Source: Flavobacteriaceae bacterium
GTDB lineage: Bacteria > Bacteroidota > Bacteroidia > Flavobacteriales > Flavobacteriaceae
Assembly: GCA_003511845.1 (NCBI GenBank)
Contig: DOIV01000033.1
Coordinates: 1-6,202, forward strand
Length of the DNA: 6,202 bases
Direction of reading: 5' to 3'
This document shows, piece after piece, positions 1 through 6,202 of the stretch. How positions within the stretch are numbered: position 1 is the first letter of the stretch; each line of letters begins with the position of its first letter. The position numbers were made by a program, and so were the translations under genes. The notes under the pieces are model-generated. The model worked only from the letters and a program-made list of their open reading frames with translations, was not told the DNA's origin and ran no database searches.

Positions 1-93
1 TATTAAAGCAGCCATTTTATAAACAGCTTCATTAATTTTTTCAGCCGAAATGTAAGGCTTAAAATACTTGTCGTGAAGTTTAACTATGCTCAT
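1..93 (-). CDS. hpt: Hypoxanthine phosphoribosyltransferase, N-terminal fragment (cut by window edge)
   Basis: The reverse strand from the ATG at 93-91 gives 31 open codons that run off the left edge. The peptide begins MSIVKLHDKYFKPYISAEKI and continues with a short helix-like stretch (NEAVYKMAALI). The LHDK-F-P-ISAEKI pattern is what I recognise as the start of Bacteroidota hypoxanthine phosphoribosyltransferases. These cytoplasmic enzymes join hypoxanthine (often guanine too) to PRPP to make IMP or GMP in purine salvage. The PRPP-binding loop and catalytic residues lie beyond the window, so the call rests on the N-terminus alone. The ATG is the only sensible start: the next in-frame Met is residue 27, inside the conserved part. 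No Shine-Dalgarno site precedes it, and a promoter-like box lies only a few bases upstream. The gene follows secDF on the same strand but is separated from it by a strong hairpin, so it is probably its own transcription unit. Confidence 0.72.
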   Translation of the reverse strand, partial: MSIVKLHDKYFKPYISAEKINEAVYKMAALI

Positions 94-97
94 ATTA

Positions 98-124
98 CAA
101 AGGTACTAATGAATTTAAAAACAA
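98..124 (-). promoter_or_regulatory. Candidate hpt promoter (Bacteroidota type)
   Basis: On the minus strand, TACCTTTG (98-105) is a perfect match to the Bacteroidota -7 box TAnnTTTG. A TTG (122-124) lies 16 bases further upstream, slightly closer than the 17-23 bases usually given for flavobacteria. That TTG sits in the downstream arm of the hairpin that ends secDF. With the -7 box here, transcription would begin about 1-3 bases before the hpt start codon. The motif match is seen; activity is inferred. Confidence 0.5.
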
Positions 125-164
125 AACCGTTTTACTTTTATAAAAGTAAAACGGTTTTGTTTTT
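117..164 (-). terminator. Perfect 48-bp palindrome, probable intrinsic terminator of secDF
   Basis: The sequence is perfectly self-complementary about an axis between 140 and 141, with 24 bases on each side. Each arm has a CCG/CGG core flanked by A/T-rich pairs. It starts 16 bases past the secDF stop codon. On the minus strand the 3' arm is T-rich and ends in TTTTGTTTTT, so the transcript would form a long hairpin closing in a U-rich tract, as expected for a Rho-independent terminator. Being symmetric, it could also work on the plus strand, but no plus-strand gene ends here. A protein-binding or attachment role cannot be excluded, but position and form fit a terminator best. Confidence 0.85.
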
Positions 165-180
165 CGTGTTTTATTTGAGG

Positions 181-3100
181 TTATTCTTTTTCACTTAATT
201 TTTTTGTGGTGTCATACATAATTGGTGACGCAACAAATAATGATGAATAGGTTCCTACCACAACACCAATAATCATGGCAAACATAAATCCTTTAATAGA
301 GTCTCCACCAAATAAGAATATTGATAATAATACTAATAATGTTGTTAATGAAGTATTGATAGTTCTACCTAAAGTACTACTTAAACCAGAATTAACTATT
401 TTGGAAAAAGGCCAAGGTGAATGTTCATTAGAAAATTCTCTAATTCTATCAAATATAACCACGGTATCATTCAATGAATATCCAACTACCGTCAATAGAG
501 CTGCAATAAATGATTGTCCTATCTCCATATCAAATGGTAAAACATTTTGGAATAATGAGAAGATTGCCAATACAATTAATACATCATGAAAAACAGCGGC
601 TACAGCACCTAAACTATATTGCCATTTTCTAAATCTTAATAAGATGTATAAAAACACGACAATTAAAGAGCCTATTACTGCCCATATTGCAGCTTGTTTG
701 ATATCATCTGCAATAGTTGGTCCTACTTTAATAGATTCCATGATTCCTACTTTTTGATCGTGATCATCAGCAGTAATTTTAAAATCTTCTAGTGTAATTC
801 CATCTGGTAAATAAGATTGTAAACCATTAAATAATATATTTTGAACTTCATCATCAACTTCTAAACCTTCATCATCAATTTTAAAAGCAGTCGTAATTTT
901 TAACTGATTAGAATTTCCAAAAGTTTTTACTTCTGGAGCACTAATAAAACCTTCTTTTAAAGAATTTGCAACTTCTGTAGGACTAACATCTTGATCAAAA
1001 CGTACTGTATAAGTTCTACCTCCTTTAAAGTCAACTCCAAAGTTTAATCCGTTAGTAAATAAAGAACCAATACCCACAGTAATAATGATAGCTGAAATGA
1101 TATATGCAATTTTACGTTTCTTTAAAAAGTCAATTTTAATGTTTTGAAACCATCCTTTAGTAATTCCTGTATTGAAAGTCATTGAACGGTCTTTATCAGT
1201 ATACCAATCTAGTAATAGTCTAGTAATAAATATTGCAGTGATTAATGAAGTTGCAATACCTATCATTAAGGTAGTTGCAAAACCTCTAATTGGTCCTGAA
1301 CCAAAAATATATAAGATAGCACCAGTTAAAAATGTCGTTATATTCGCATCAATAATTGCAGATAAAGCTCCTTTAAAACTAAACCCTTCACTAACCGCTT
1401 CTTTTAAATTTTTACCTCTATGTAAGGCTTCTTTTATTCTTTCATAAATGATTACGTTGGCATCAACAGACATACCAATGGTAATGATAATACCTGCAAC
1501 ACCTGACAAGGTCAATACCGCACCAAAAGCTGTAAGTACTCCAAAAATAAATATAATGTTTACAATTAAAGCGATATCAGCAAAAATACCAGCCTTTCCA
1601 TAATAGAAAAGCATCCAAATTAATACTAAAGCAAGTGCAATAAGAAATGCGATAGCACTACTATTTATAGCTTCTTGTCCTAATGAAGGTCCAACAACGT
1701 TAGACTGTATGATACGGGCAGATGCAGGAAGTTTACCAGATTTTAAAGCGTTGGCTAAATCTTGTGCCTCTTCAATGCTGAAACCACCTGAAATAGATGT
1801 TTTACCATTTGGGATGGGGCCAGTTACATGAGGTGCAGAATACACCAAACCATCAAGTACCACAGCTACAAATTGTCCTGTGTTTTTTTCAGTCATTTTG
1901 GCCCATAATTTTGAACCTTTACTATTCATGGTCATACTTACTTCAGGATTAATCCCTAGTTGGTCAAATTCTTGTGAAGCATCAGAGACTACATCACCTT
2001 CAATAGGTGCAACATCCTCTCTGTTTGATTTAATAGCATATAAATTAACAACCTCAGTTCCTTTTACAGGTTTTGCATCCCATAAAAATTTAGCATAAAC
2101 CATGTCGTTAGGCAATAAAGATCTAATCTCTTTCTTGGCTAAGTATTTATTTACCGTAGCTGTATCTTTAACATTTGCAGAACCAATTACTGAACTTCTT
2201 TGGTTTTGATTTTGTGGTATACTAGGGTACATTACTGAGAATAATGGATTCGCAGCTACTGTATCAATAGAGTCTTTTACTTTACCTAACAAGTCATCAA
2301 TTTCAGAACCTTCTGTGTCAATAGAATCGTTAACAGCACCAAGCATATCGTCTATAGTAGAATCTCCTGTGGTAATAGAATCAACTTCTACACCTGTTAC
2401 TTGAGTTGAATCACTTGTTTTCACAGTTTCAACAGACTCAGTAGGTTCTGTTTTTAAAATTTCTGCTAATTTAGTATTGGCTTGTATAAAAAAGTTAGCC
2501 GTTGTTGTATTGTCAAATACTTCCCAAAACTGTAATTTTGCTATACCAGTTATTAATTTCTTTACACGGTCTATATCTCTTGCTCCAGGCAATTCAATCA
2601 AAACTCTACCAGACTCACCAATACGTTGTATGTTTGGTGATGTAACCCCAAAACGGTCAATTCTATTTCGTAAGACTTCAAAAGCTGTATTGATAGAACC
2701 TTTAACCTCTTCAAAAAGAATAGGTTTTGTTTCTTCATCAGTTAATTTAAAGCTAATTTTATCTTTTAAAGATTTATTCCCAAAGATTGAAGGATCACTT
2801 AATTTAACAGAGCCTTTACTTTCTTTTTCAAAAGCTTCAAAAAACAAGTCTAAATAGTTTTTATCACTTCCTTTTTGAGCAGCAGATGCATTTTCTAGTG
2901 CTTTATTAAAAATTGGATTTTTAGATTCATTTGACAATCCAAATAAAATATCTCTAACAGACACTTCTAGTGTTGCATTAATACCTCCTTTTAAGTCTAG
3001 ACCAAGATTGATTGCTCTGTCCTGAATTTCTCTATGTGTGTACTTAGTGTATAAATAATTGGCAACAGGTACTTTAGCTATAGAATCTAAATAAGATTTC

Positions 3101-3237
3101 TCAATTGCAATATCTCCATTTGCATACGCTTTTGCGTCATTTTCTAAGCCATTATTAACCCATGTAAATGATAAATAATATACACAAATCAATCCAAATA
3201 GTATGGCAAATGTTTTAATAAGTCCTTTGTTTTGCAT
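181..3237 (-). CDS. secDF: Protein translocase subunit SecDF (fused SecD-SecF)
   Basis: This 1018-residue inner-membrane protein uses the proton gradient to help complete protein export through SecYEG. The SecD half has TM1 at about 8-28, the LGLDLKGG motif at 78-85, a large periplasmic region to about 510, VVGPSLG at 514-520, and a TM bundle from about 525 to 675 containing GMSVDANVIIYERIKE at 588-603. The SecF half starts with a TM segment near 708-727, then GVDFKGG at 734-740, VGPTIADD at 838-845, and a second bundle to about 1007 with GYSLNDTVVIFDRIRE at 919-934. D592, D924 and R958 are at the places expected for the charged residues used in proton transfer in studied SecDF proteins; D924 and R958 are 34 residues apart, as are D637 and R671 of the Thermus protein. 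Fused SecDF of about 1000 residues is usual in Bacteroidota. Residues 262-329 form an acidic Ser/Thr-rich insert with an internal duplication. The ATG is chosen because it directly precedes TM1 and the next Met is residue 298. GGAG touches the ATG, too close to be a normal ribosome site. Confidence 0.98.
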   Translation of the reverse strand: MQNKGLIKTFAILFGLICVYYLSFTWVNNGLENDAKAYANGDIAIEKSYLDSIAKVPVANYLYTKYTHREIQDRAINLGLDLKGGINATLEVSVRDILFGLSNESKNPIFNKALENASAAQKGSDKNYLDLFFEAFEKESKGSVKLSDPSIFGNKSLKDKISFKLTDEETKPILFEEVKGSINTAFEVLRNRIDRFGVTSPNIQRIGESGRVLIELPGARDIDRVKKLITGIAKLQFWEVFDNTTTANFFIQANTKLAEILKTEPTESVETVKTSDSTQVTGVEVDSITTGDSTIDDMLGAVNDSIDTEGSEIDDLLGKVKDSIDTVAANPLFSVMYPSIPQNQNQRSSVIGSANVKDTATVNKYLAKKEIRSLLPNDMVYAKFLWDAKPVKGTEVVNLYAIKSNREDVAPIEGDVVSDASQEFDQLGINPEVSMTMNSKGSKLWAKMTEKNTGQFVAVVLDGLVYSAPHVTGPIPNGKTSISGGFSIEEAQDLANALKSGKLPASARIIQSNVVGPSLGQEAINSSAIAFLIALALVLIWMLFYYGKAGIFADIALIVNIIFIFGVLTAFGAVLTLSGVAGIIITIGMSVDANVIIYERIKEALHRGKNLKEAVSEGFSFKGALSAIIDANITTFLTGAILYIFGSGPIRGFATTLMIGIATSLITAIFITRLLLDWYTDKDRSMTFNTGITKGWFQNIKIDFLKKRKIAYIISAIIITVGIGSLFTNGLNFGVDFKGGRTYTVRFDQDVSPTEVANSLKEGFISAPEVKTFGNSNQLKITTAFKIDDEGLEVDDEVQNILFNGLQSYLPDGITLEDFKITADDHDQKVGIMESIKVGPTIADDIKQAAIWAVIGSLIVVFLYILLRFRKWQYSLGAVAAVFHDVLIVLAIFSLFQNVLPFDMEIGQSFIAALLTVVGYSLNDTVVIFDRIREFSNEHSPWPFSKIVNSGLSSTLGRTINTSLTTLLVLLSIFLFGGDSIKGFMFAMIIGVVVGTYSSLFVASPIMYDTTKKLSEKE
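2254..2361 (-). repeat. Tandem 18-codon duplication inside the SecD periplasmic region
   Basis: Two adjacent 54-base units (2308-2361, residues 293-310; 2254-2307, residues 311-328) encode STIDDMLGAVNDSIDTEG and SEIDDLLGKVKDSIDTVA. I count 12 of 18 residues identical, and by hand about 36 of 54 bases. Both share the pattern S-x-IDD-x-LG-x-V-x-DSIDT. A further partial echo (DSITT) lies just before, near residue 286. The units lie in an acidic linker, rich in Asp, Glu, Ser and Thr, between the FWEV segment (237-240) and MYPSIPQ (336-342). The divergence of the bases suggests an older in-frame duplication, not a recent one. Confidence 0.8.
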
Positions 3238-3279
3238 CTCCGTTCTGTTTAAAGAAAATCTTTTTTAACAATTAACGTG

Positions 3280-3310
3280 CAAATATAGAGTTTCAATTGT
3301 GAATAGACAA
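3280..3310 (-). promoter_or_regulatory. Candidate secDF promoter (Bacteroidota type)
   Basis: On the minus strand, TATATTTG (3280-3287) matches the -7 consensus TAnnTTTG exactly, and a TTG (3308-3310) lies 20 bases upstream, inside the 17-23 base range described for flavobacteria. Transcription would start near 3277, giving a leader of about 40 bases before the ATG at 3237. The leader has no ATG and no obvious upstream peptide, so I see no sign of a VemP- or SecM-like arrest peptide controlling secDF here. Confidence 0.65.
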
Positions 3311-3313
3311 TTG
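3294..3313. promoter_or_regulatory. Operator-like dyad across the secDF promoter
   Basis: CAATTGT (3294-3300) and ACAATTG (3307-3313) are perfect inverted copies separated by six bases (GAATAG). The dyad covers the TTG at 3308-3310 and much of the spacer to the -7 box of the candidate secDF promoter, a place where a dimeric regulator would block transcription. The half-sites are A/T-rich, and CAATTG is itself a palindrome, so chance is quite possible in such sequence. No regulator can be named. Confidence 0.3.
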
Positions 3314-3388
3314 TTTTTTGGTTTTTTATACTGAAATTAATTTGGAATATTTTTTATTTTAGAGACACTAGGATACTACCTTTTTTTG

Positions 3389-3396
3389 TACTTTCG
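3389..3396 (+). promoter_or_regulatory. Possible -7 element for fhs
   Basis: TACTTTCG matches the Bacteroidota -7 consensus TAnnTTTG at all but one fixed base. It would start transcription about 18 bases before the fhs ATG. No TTG is found 17-23 bases upstream, so half of the expected promoter is missing and the call is weak. The stretch between it and the ATG is almost all A and T with no Shine-Dalgarno site, which is usual in this phylum. Confidence 0.35.
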
Positions 3397-3417
3397 TTTT
3401 ATAATTATTTTATAACT

Positions 3418-5094
3418 ATGACCCACCTTTCTGATCTTGAGATTGCTCAACAAACTGAGTTAGCTCACATAAATACAATTGCTGGTAAATTAAATATAGA
3501 TTCAGACAAACTAGAGCATTATGGCAAATACAAAGCAAAACTTCCTTTAGATTTAATTGATGAAGAAAAAATCAAACAAAATAATCTGATTTTAGTTACT
3601 GCTTTAACACCAACTCCTGCAGGAGAAGGGAAAACTACTGTTTCTATAGGGCTGACAGAAGGTTTAAATAAAATAGGCAAAAAAACTACTGTAGTTTTAC
3701 GTGAACCTTCATTAGGTCCTGTTTTCGGAATAAAAGGAGGTGCTGCTGGTGGAGGTTATTCGCAAGTAGTACCAATGGAAGATATCAACCTTCATTTTAC
3801 AGGCGATTTTAATGCTGTTGAAAAAGCAAACAATCTATTGGCTGCTTTGATAGATAATAACTTACAAAGTAAAACACAAAATTTAAACCTTGACGGAAGA
3901 ACCATTGCTTGGAAACGAGTAATTGACATGAATGATAGAGTTTTACGTCAAATTACTATCGGCTTAGGCGGTACAGCAAATGGGATTCCAAGGGCAGACG
4001 GATTTAACATTACACCAGCCTCTGAAGTCATGGCTATTCTTTGTATGGCAACAAATTTTAGCGAATTAAAAAAACGACTAGGCGATATTTTTATAGGTTT
4101 CACTTTCGATAAAAAACCCATTTTTGCTCGTGATTTAATGGCTGAAAATGCAATGGCTATTCTTTTAAAAGATGCCATAAAACCAAATTTGGTGCAAACT
4201 CTAGAGAAAAACCCTGCCATTATTCATGGTGGACCTTTTGCGAATATTGCTCAAGGAACCAATACGATTATTGCAACTAAAATGGGACTTTCACTTTCTA
4301 ATTATGTAGTTACCGAAGCTGGTTTTGGTGCTGATTTAGGAGCCGAAAAATTCTTAAACATTAAATGTGCTTTCGCAGGATTAAGTCCTAAGTGTGTGGT
4401 GCTGGTAGTGACTATCAGAGCCTTACGTCATCATGGAGGTTCACCTAAAGAGGAATATAATACACCAAATGTTGACCGTGTTGCAAACGGATTTGTAAAC
4501 CTAGAAAAACATATTGAAAACATTCGTAAATTTAATATTGAGCCTGTAGTAGCCATCAATACTTTTGTAAGTGATACTGATGAAGAAACACAATTGGTTA
4601 TTGATAAATGTGCAGCATTAGGTGTGCAAGCTGTACCATCAAAAGGATGGGCAGAAGGTGGGTTTGGTACGCAAGACTTGGCAAAAGCCGTGGTTGATGT
4701 GGTAGAAAATAAAGCTGCCAATTTCAAACCATTATACAATTGGAAATCTCTTGTAAAAGAAAAAATTGAAACCATTGCCAAAGAAATTTATGGAGCAGAT
4801 GGTGTAGATTTTGATAAAAAAGCTGAGCTTAATTTACGTAGAATAGATAGTTTAGGCTTTAATGATTTTGCTATTTGCATGGCAAAAACACAAAAATCTT
4901 TTTCTGATAATGATAAATTAATTGGCAGACCAACAGGGTTTAGAGTGACCGTACGTGAAATAGAAATTGCAGCTGGAGCTCAATTTTTAATTCCTATTCT
5001 AGGAAAAATGATGCGTATGCCAGGCTTACCAGCAACACCAGCTTCAGAAAATATGAGTATTGATGATAATGGCACGATTTCTGGATTGTCTTAA
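3418..5094 (+). CDS. fhs: Formate-tetrahydrofolate ligase (10-formyl-THF synthetase)
   Basis: This 558-residue cytoplasmic enzyme joins formate to tetrahydrofolate using ATP, giving 10-formyl-THF for purine synthesis and initiator fMet. The length is normal for the family (about 555-560). The ATP-binding loop TPTPAGEGKTT is at 64-74 and is followed by LREPSLGPVFG at 94-104; K72 and R95 correspond to the catalytic K74 and R97 known from the Moorella enzyme. The first family signature, GIKGGAAGGGY, is complete at 104-114. The second is at 330-341 as VVTIRALRHHGG, against the usual VAT[IV]RALKxHGG, with two conservative changes. The conserved tail MPGLPATPASENMSIDDNG (534-552) is intact. The ATG at 3418 gives the normal N-terminus. 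fhs is divergent from secDF across 180 bp, and the next gene starts 36 bp after its stop with only a weak A/T hairpin (5103-5116) between, so read-through is possible. In an organism with no other acetogenesis genes visible here, a role in ordinary one-carbon metabolism is the safest reading. Confidence 0.98.
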   Translation: MTHLSDLEIAQQTELAHINTIAGKLNIDSDKLEHYGKYKAKLPLDLIDEEKIKQNNLILVTALTPTPAGEGKTTVSIGLTEGLNKIGKKTTVVLREPSLGPVFGIKGGAAGGGYSQVVPMEDINLHFTGDFNAVEKANNLLAALIDNNLQSKTQNLNLDGRTIAWKRVIDMNDRVLRQITIGLGGTANGIPRADGFNITPASEVMAILCMATNFSELKKRLGDIFIGFTFDKKPIFARDLMAENAMAILLKDAIKPNLVQTLEKNPAIIHGGPFANIAQGTNTIIATKMGLSLSNYVVTEAGFGADLGAEKFLNIKCAFAGLSPKCVVLVVTIRALRHHGGSPKEEYNTPNVDRVANGFVNLEKHIENIRKFNIEPVVAINTFVSDTDEETQLVIDKCAALGVQAVPSKGWAEGGFGTQDLAKAVVDVVENKAANFKPLYNWKSLVKEKIETIAKEIYGADGVDFDKKAELNLRRIDSLGFNDFAICMAKTQKSFSDNDKLIGRPTGFRVTVREIEIAAGAQFLIPILGKMMRMPGLPATPASENMSIDDNGTISGLS

Positions 5095-5130
5095 GAAATT
5101 TAACTATTTTAATAGTGATTATATCGACAT

Positions 5131-6018
5131 ATGATTAAAAAGTACAACCTTCTATTTATAATAGCAATCTTCTTGTCAGTTGTTGCTAGAGCACAAGAAT
5201 TTAAAACGTATACCTATTTTGTAAATGACTCTATAAGTCTAGATCTCGATTTATTTGTTCCAGATAATAATACCTCTTTGAAAACACCTTTAGTCATTTA
5301 TGTTCATGGTGGAGGTTTTTCTGGTGGAGATAGAACTGGAGGTCATAATTTAGCAAAGTATTTATTCAATAAAAATATTGCATGTGCTTCAATTAGCTAT
5401 TCACTTTATATGAAGGGCAAAGACTTTGGATGTAAAGGTGTTTTGTCAGAAAAAATTAAAGCAATTCAAATAGCAGCCAGCCAGCTTTGGTTGGCTACAG
5501 ATTATCTCATTAAAAAAAGCGATGAAATTAATATAGACACTACTAAAGTTTTTATTGCAGGTAGCAGTGCAGGTGCAGAGACTATATTGCATGCGTCCTA
5601 TTGGGATAGAAAAGAAATGCAATTGTTTGAGCATAAATTAGATAAAGAATTTAAATATGCCGGAGCTATTTCTGGTGCTGGAGCTATTATGGACCTTAAT
5701 TTAATAACAAAAACAAATATGATACCTATGTTGTTTTTTCATGGTGATAAAGACCGTTTGGTACCTTATGCTACAGCAGCACATCATTATTGCCCTCCTA
5801 ATTCATCTGGTTGGCTAATGTTTTTTGGCTCTCTTTCAATAGCTCAACATTTACACAGTTTAAATGAGTCTTTCCAGCTTATAACTTTTGAAGGTGGCGG
5901 TCATTCTTATGCAGGTGCTTTTTTTTATCAAAATCAACAAACTGTTGTTGATTTTATTACTAAAATTGTATCAAAAGAAAAATTTAGATTGTATAAAACT
6001 ATAAAAACAACACCATAA
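5131..6018 (+). CDS. Exported alpha/beta hydrolase (esterase/lipase-like)
   Basis: This 295-residue protein begins with a signal peptide: MIKK, a hydrophobic run to about residue 18, and a likely signal peptidase I site after A21 (ARA|QE). There is no lipobox Cys, so it is probably periplasmic or secreted. The rest is an alpha/beta hydrolase of the carboxylesterase/BD-FAE-like type. HGGGF at 59-63 forms the oxyanion hole, GSSAG at 144-148 carries the nucleophile S146, HGDKDRLVPY at 204-213 carries the probable acid D208, and GGGHSY at 255-260 carries H258. The whole triad is therefore present and in the right order. The substrate cannot be told from sequence; feruloyl, acetyl or other carboxyl esters are all possible. 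There is no C-terminal sorting domain of the type IX secretion kind: the protein ends in a short basic tail (KEKFRLYKTIKTTP). No Shine-Dalgarno site is seen. The next gene, also for an exported protein, begins 26 bp downstream, so the two may form a unit. Confidence 0.9.
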   Translation: MIKKYNLLFIIAIFLSVVARAQEFKTYTYFVNDSISLDLDLFVPDNNTSLKTPLVIYVHGGGFSGGDRTGGHNLAKYLFNKNIACASISYSLYMKGKDFGCKGVLSEKIKAIQIAASQLWLATDYLIKKSDEINIDTTKVFIAGSSAGAETILHASYWDRKEMQLFEHKLDKEFKYAGAISGAGAIMDLNLITKTNMIPMLFFHGDKDRLVPYATAAHHYCPPNSSGWLMFFGSLSIAQHLHSLNESFQLITFEGGGHSYAGAFFYQNQQTVVDFITKIVSKEKFRLYKTIKTTP

Positions 6019-6044
6019 AAATAATTCTTAAAATTATAATTCAT

Positions 6045-6202
6045 ATGAAAACAACACTATTTATCCTAAGCCTTTTATTTGTTACAAGTACCTACGCTCA
6101 AGTAGAGGTAGTAACGCCTCCTAGCAATGACGGTTCAATAATAATTGATAGTCTTAGCGTAAAAAAGCTACTTTATACCTTAGCTGATGATGCCATGATA
6201 GG
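6045..6202 (+). CDS. Exported protein, N-terminal fragment; possibly an M28-family metallopeptidase (cut by window edge)
   Basis: The ATG at 6045 opens 52 full codons that run off the right edge. The start MKTTLFILSLLFVTSTYAQ is a clear type I signal peptide with probable cleavage after A18, leaving Gln at position +1 as in the upstream hydrolase. The mature part has a short polar segment (VEVVTPPSNDGS) and then SVKKLLYTLADDAMIG at 38-53. A pattern like L-x-x-LA-D-D/E-x-M-x-G-R just after the signal peptide is typical of secreted M28 aminopeptidases of Bacteroidota, which is the basis for the family guess. The zinc-binding residues lie outside the window, so the family is tentative; the existence of an exported protein gene is much firmer. 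No Shine-Dalgarno site precedes the ATG. Confidence 0.72.
   Translation, partial: MKTTLFILSLLFVTSTYAQVEVVTPPSNDGSIIIDSLSVKKLLYTLADDAMI

Noticed and set aside
117..164. The 48-bp palindrome as a mobile-element end, attachment site or phage operator
   Set aside because: It stands alone, has no partner copy or target duplication in the window, and its place just after the secDF stop with a T-rich 3' arm fits a terminator.
275..2857. Several plus-strand open frames (275-589, 1172-1447, 1880-2098, 2477-2857) inside secDF
   Set aside because: They lie wholly opposite a clearly real SecDF coding frame, and their translations look like no family I know. They are antisense shadows.
3295..3312. Resemblance of AATTGTGA...ACAATT to the E. 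coli lac operator
   Set aside because: The half-sites are three bases closer than in the lac operator, the centre differs, and no LacI-type gene or sugar operon is present. The likeness is probably chance.
3294..3320. The CAATTGT/ACAATTG dyad followed by T-rich sequence as a plus-strand terminator
   Set aside because: No plus-strand gene ends upstream; secDF starts here on the other strand. The stem is weak and A/T-rich.
3948..4781. Minus-strand open frames (3948-4220, 4431-4781) inside fhs
   Set aside because: The opposite frame is a fully conserved Fhs with all family motifs; these frames have no start signals or recognisable protein features.
5103..5116. Small inverted repeat ACTATT-TT-AATAGT after fhs as a terminator
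   Set aside because: The stem is short and nearly all A/T, the effective loop is tiny, and no T-run follows, so it is unlikely to stop transcription.
5446..5634. Minus-strand 62-codon open frame inside the hydrolase gene
   Set aside because: It overlaps the catalytic serine region of the hydrolase in antisense, and its Cys- and Phe-rich translation looks like a shadow.

Overview
The window looks like ordinary chromosome from a low-GC member of the Bacteroidota, most likely a flavobacterium. Four things point there. SecD and SecF are fused in one protein. The promoter-like sites match the Bacteroidota consensus TAnnTTTG with an upstream TTG. Useful Shine-Dalgarno sites are missing before the starts. 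Both exported proteins have a signal peptide followed by Gln at the predicted mature N-terminus. The genus cannot be fixed from the sequence alone.

Layout. Positions 1-93 (minus) hold the first 31 codons of a probable hypoxanthine phosphoribosyltransferase. Positions 94-180 are a short spacer filled by a perfect 48-bp palindrome, the probable secDF terminator, followed by a promoter-like site for hpt. Positions 181-3237 (minus) are a complete secDF. Positions 3238-3417 are a 180-bp divergent control region between secDF and fhs, with a good secDF promoter match and a small dyad across it. Positions 3418-5094 (plus) are a complete fhs, formate-tetrahydrofolate ligase. Positions 5131-6018 (plus) are a complete exported alpha/beta hydrolase with a visible catalytic triad. 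Positions 6045-6202 (plus) are the start of another exported protein, possibly an M28-type metallopeptidase, cut by the window edge.

How they work together. SecDF uses proton flow to help pull proteins across the inner membrane through SecYEG; the two exported proteins at the right would be clients of that route, but this is a general link and not evidence of a dedicated system. Fhs supplies 10-formyl-THF for purine and formyl-methionine synthesis, and Hpt salvages purines, so two genes touch purine supply, again without evidence of coupling. fhs, the hydrolase and the last gene run in the same direction with gaps of 36 and 26 bp and no strong terminator between them, so they may be partly co-transcribed.

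I found no mobile element, CRISPR array, tRNA, rRNA or defence-like cassette. No stretch over 300 bases lacks a gene. The observations worth a second look are small: a terminator that overlaps the next promoter, a probably near-leaderless hpt transcript, a duplicated acidic segment in the SecD part of SecDF, and a dyad over the secDF promoter. I see no convincing new biological system here.
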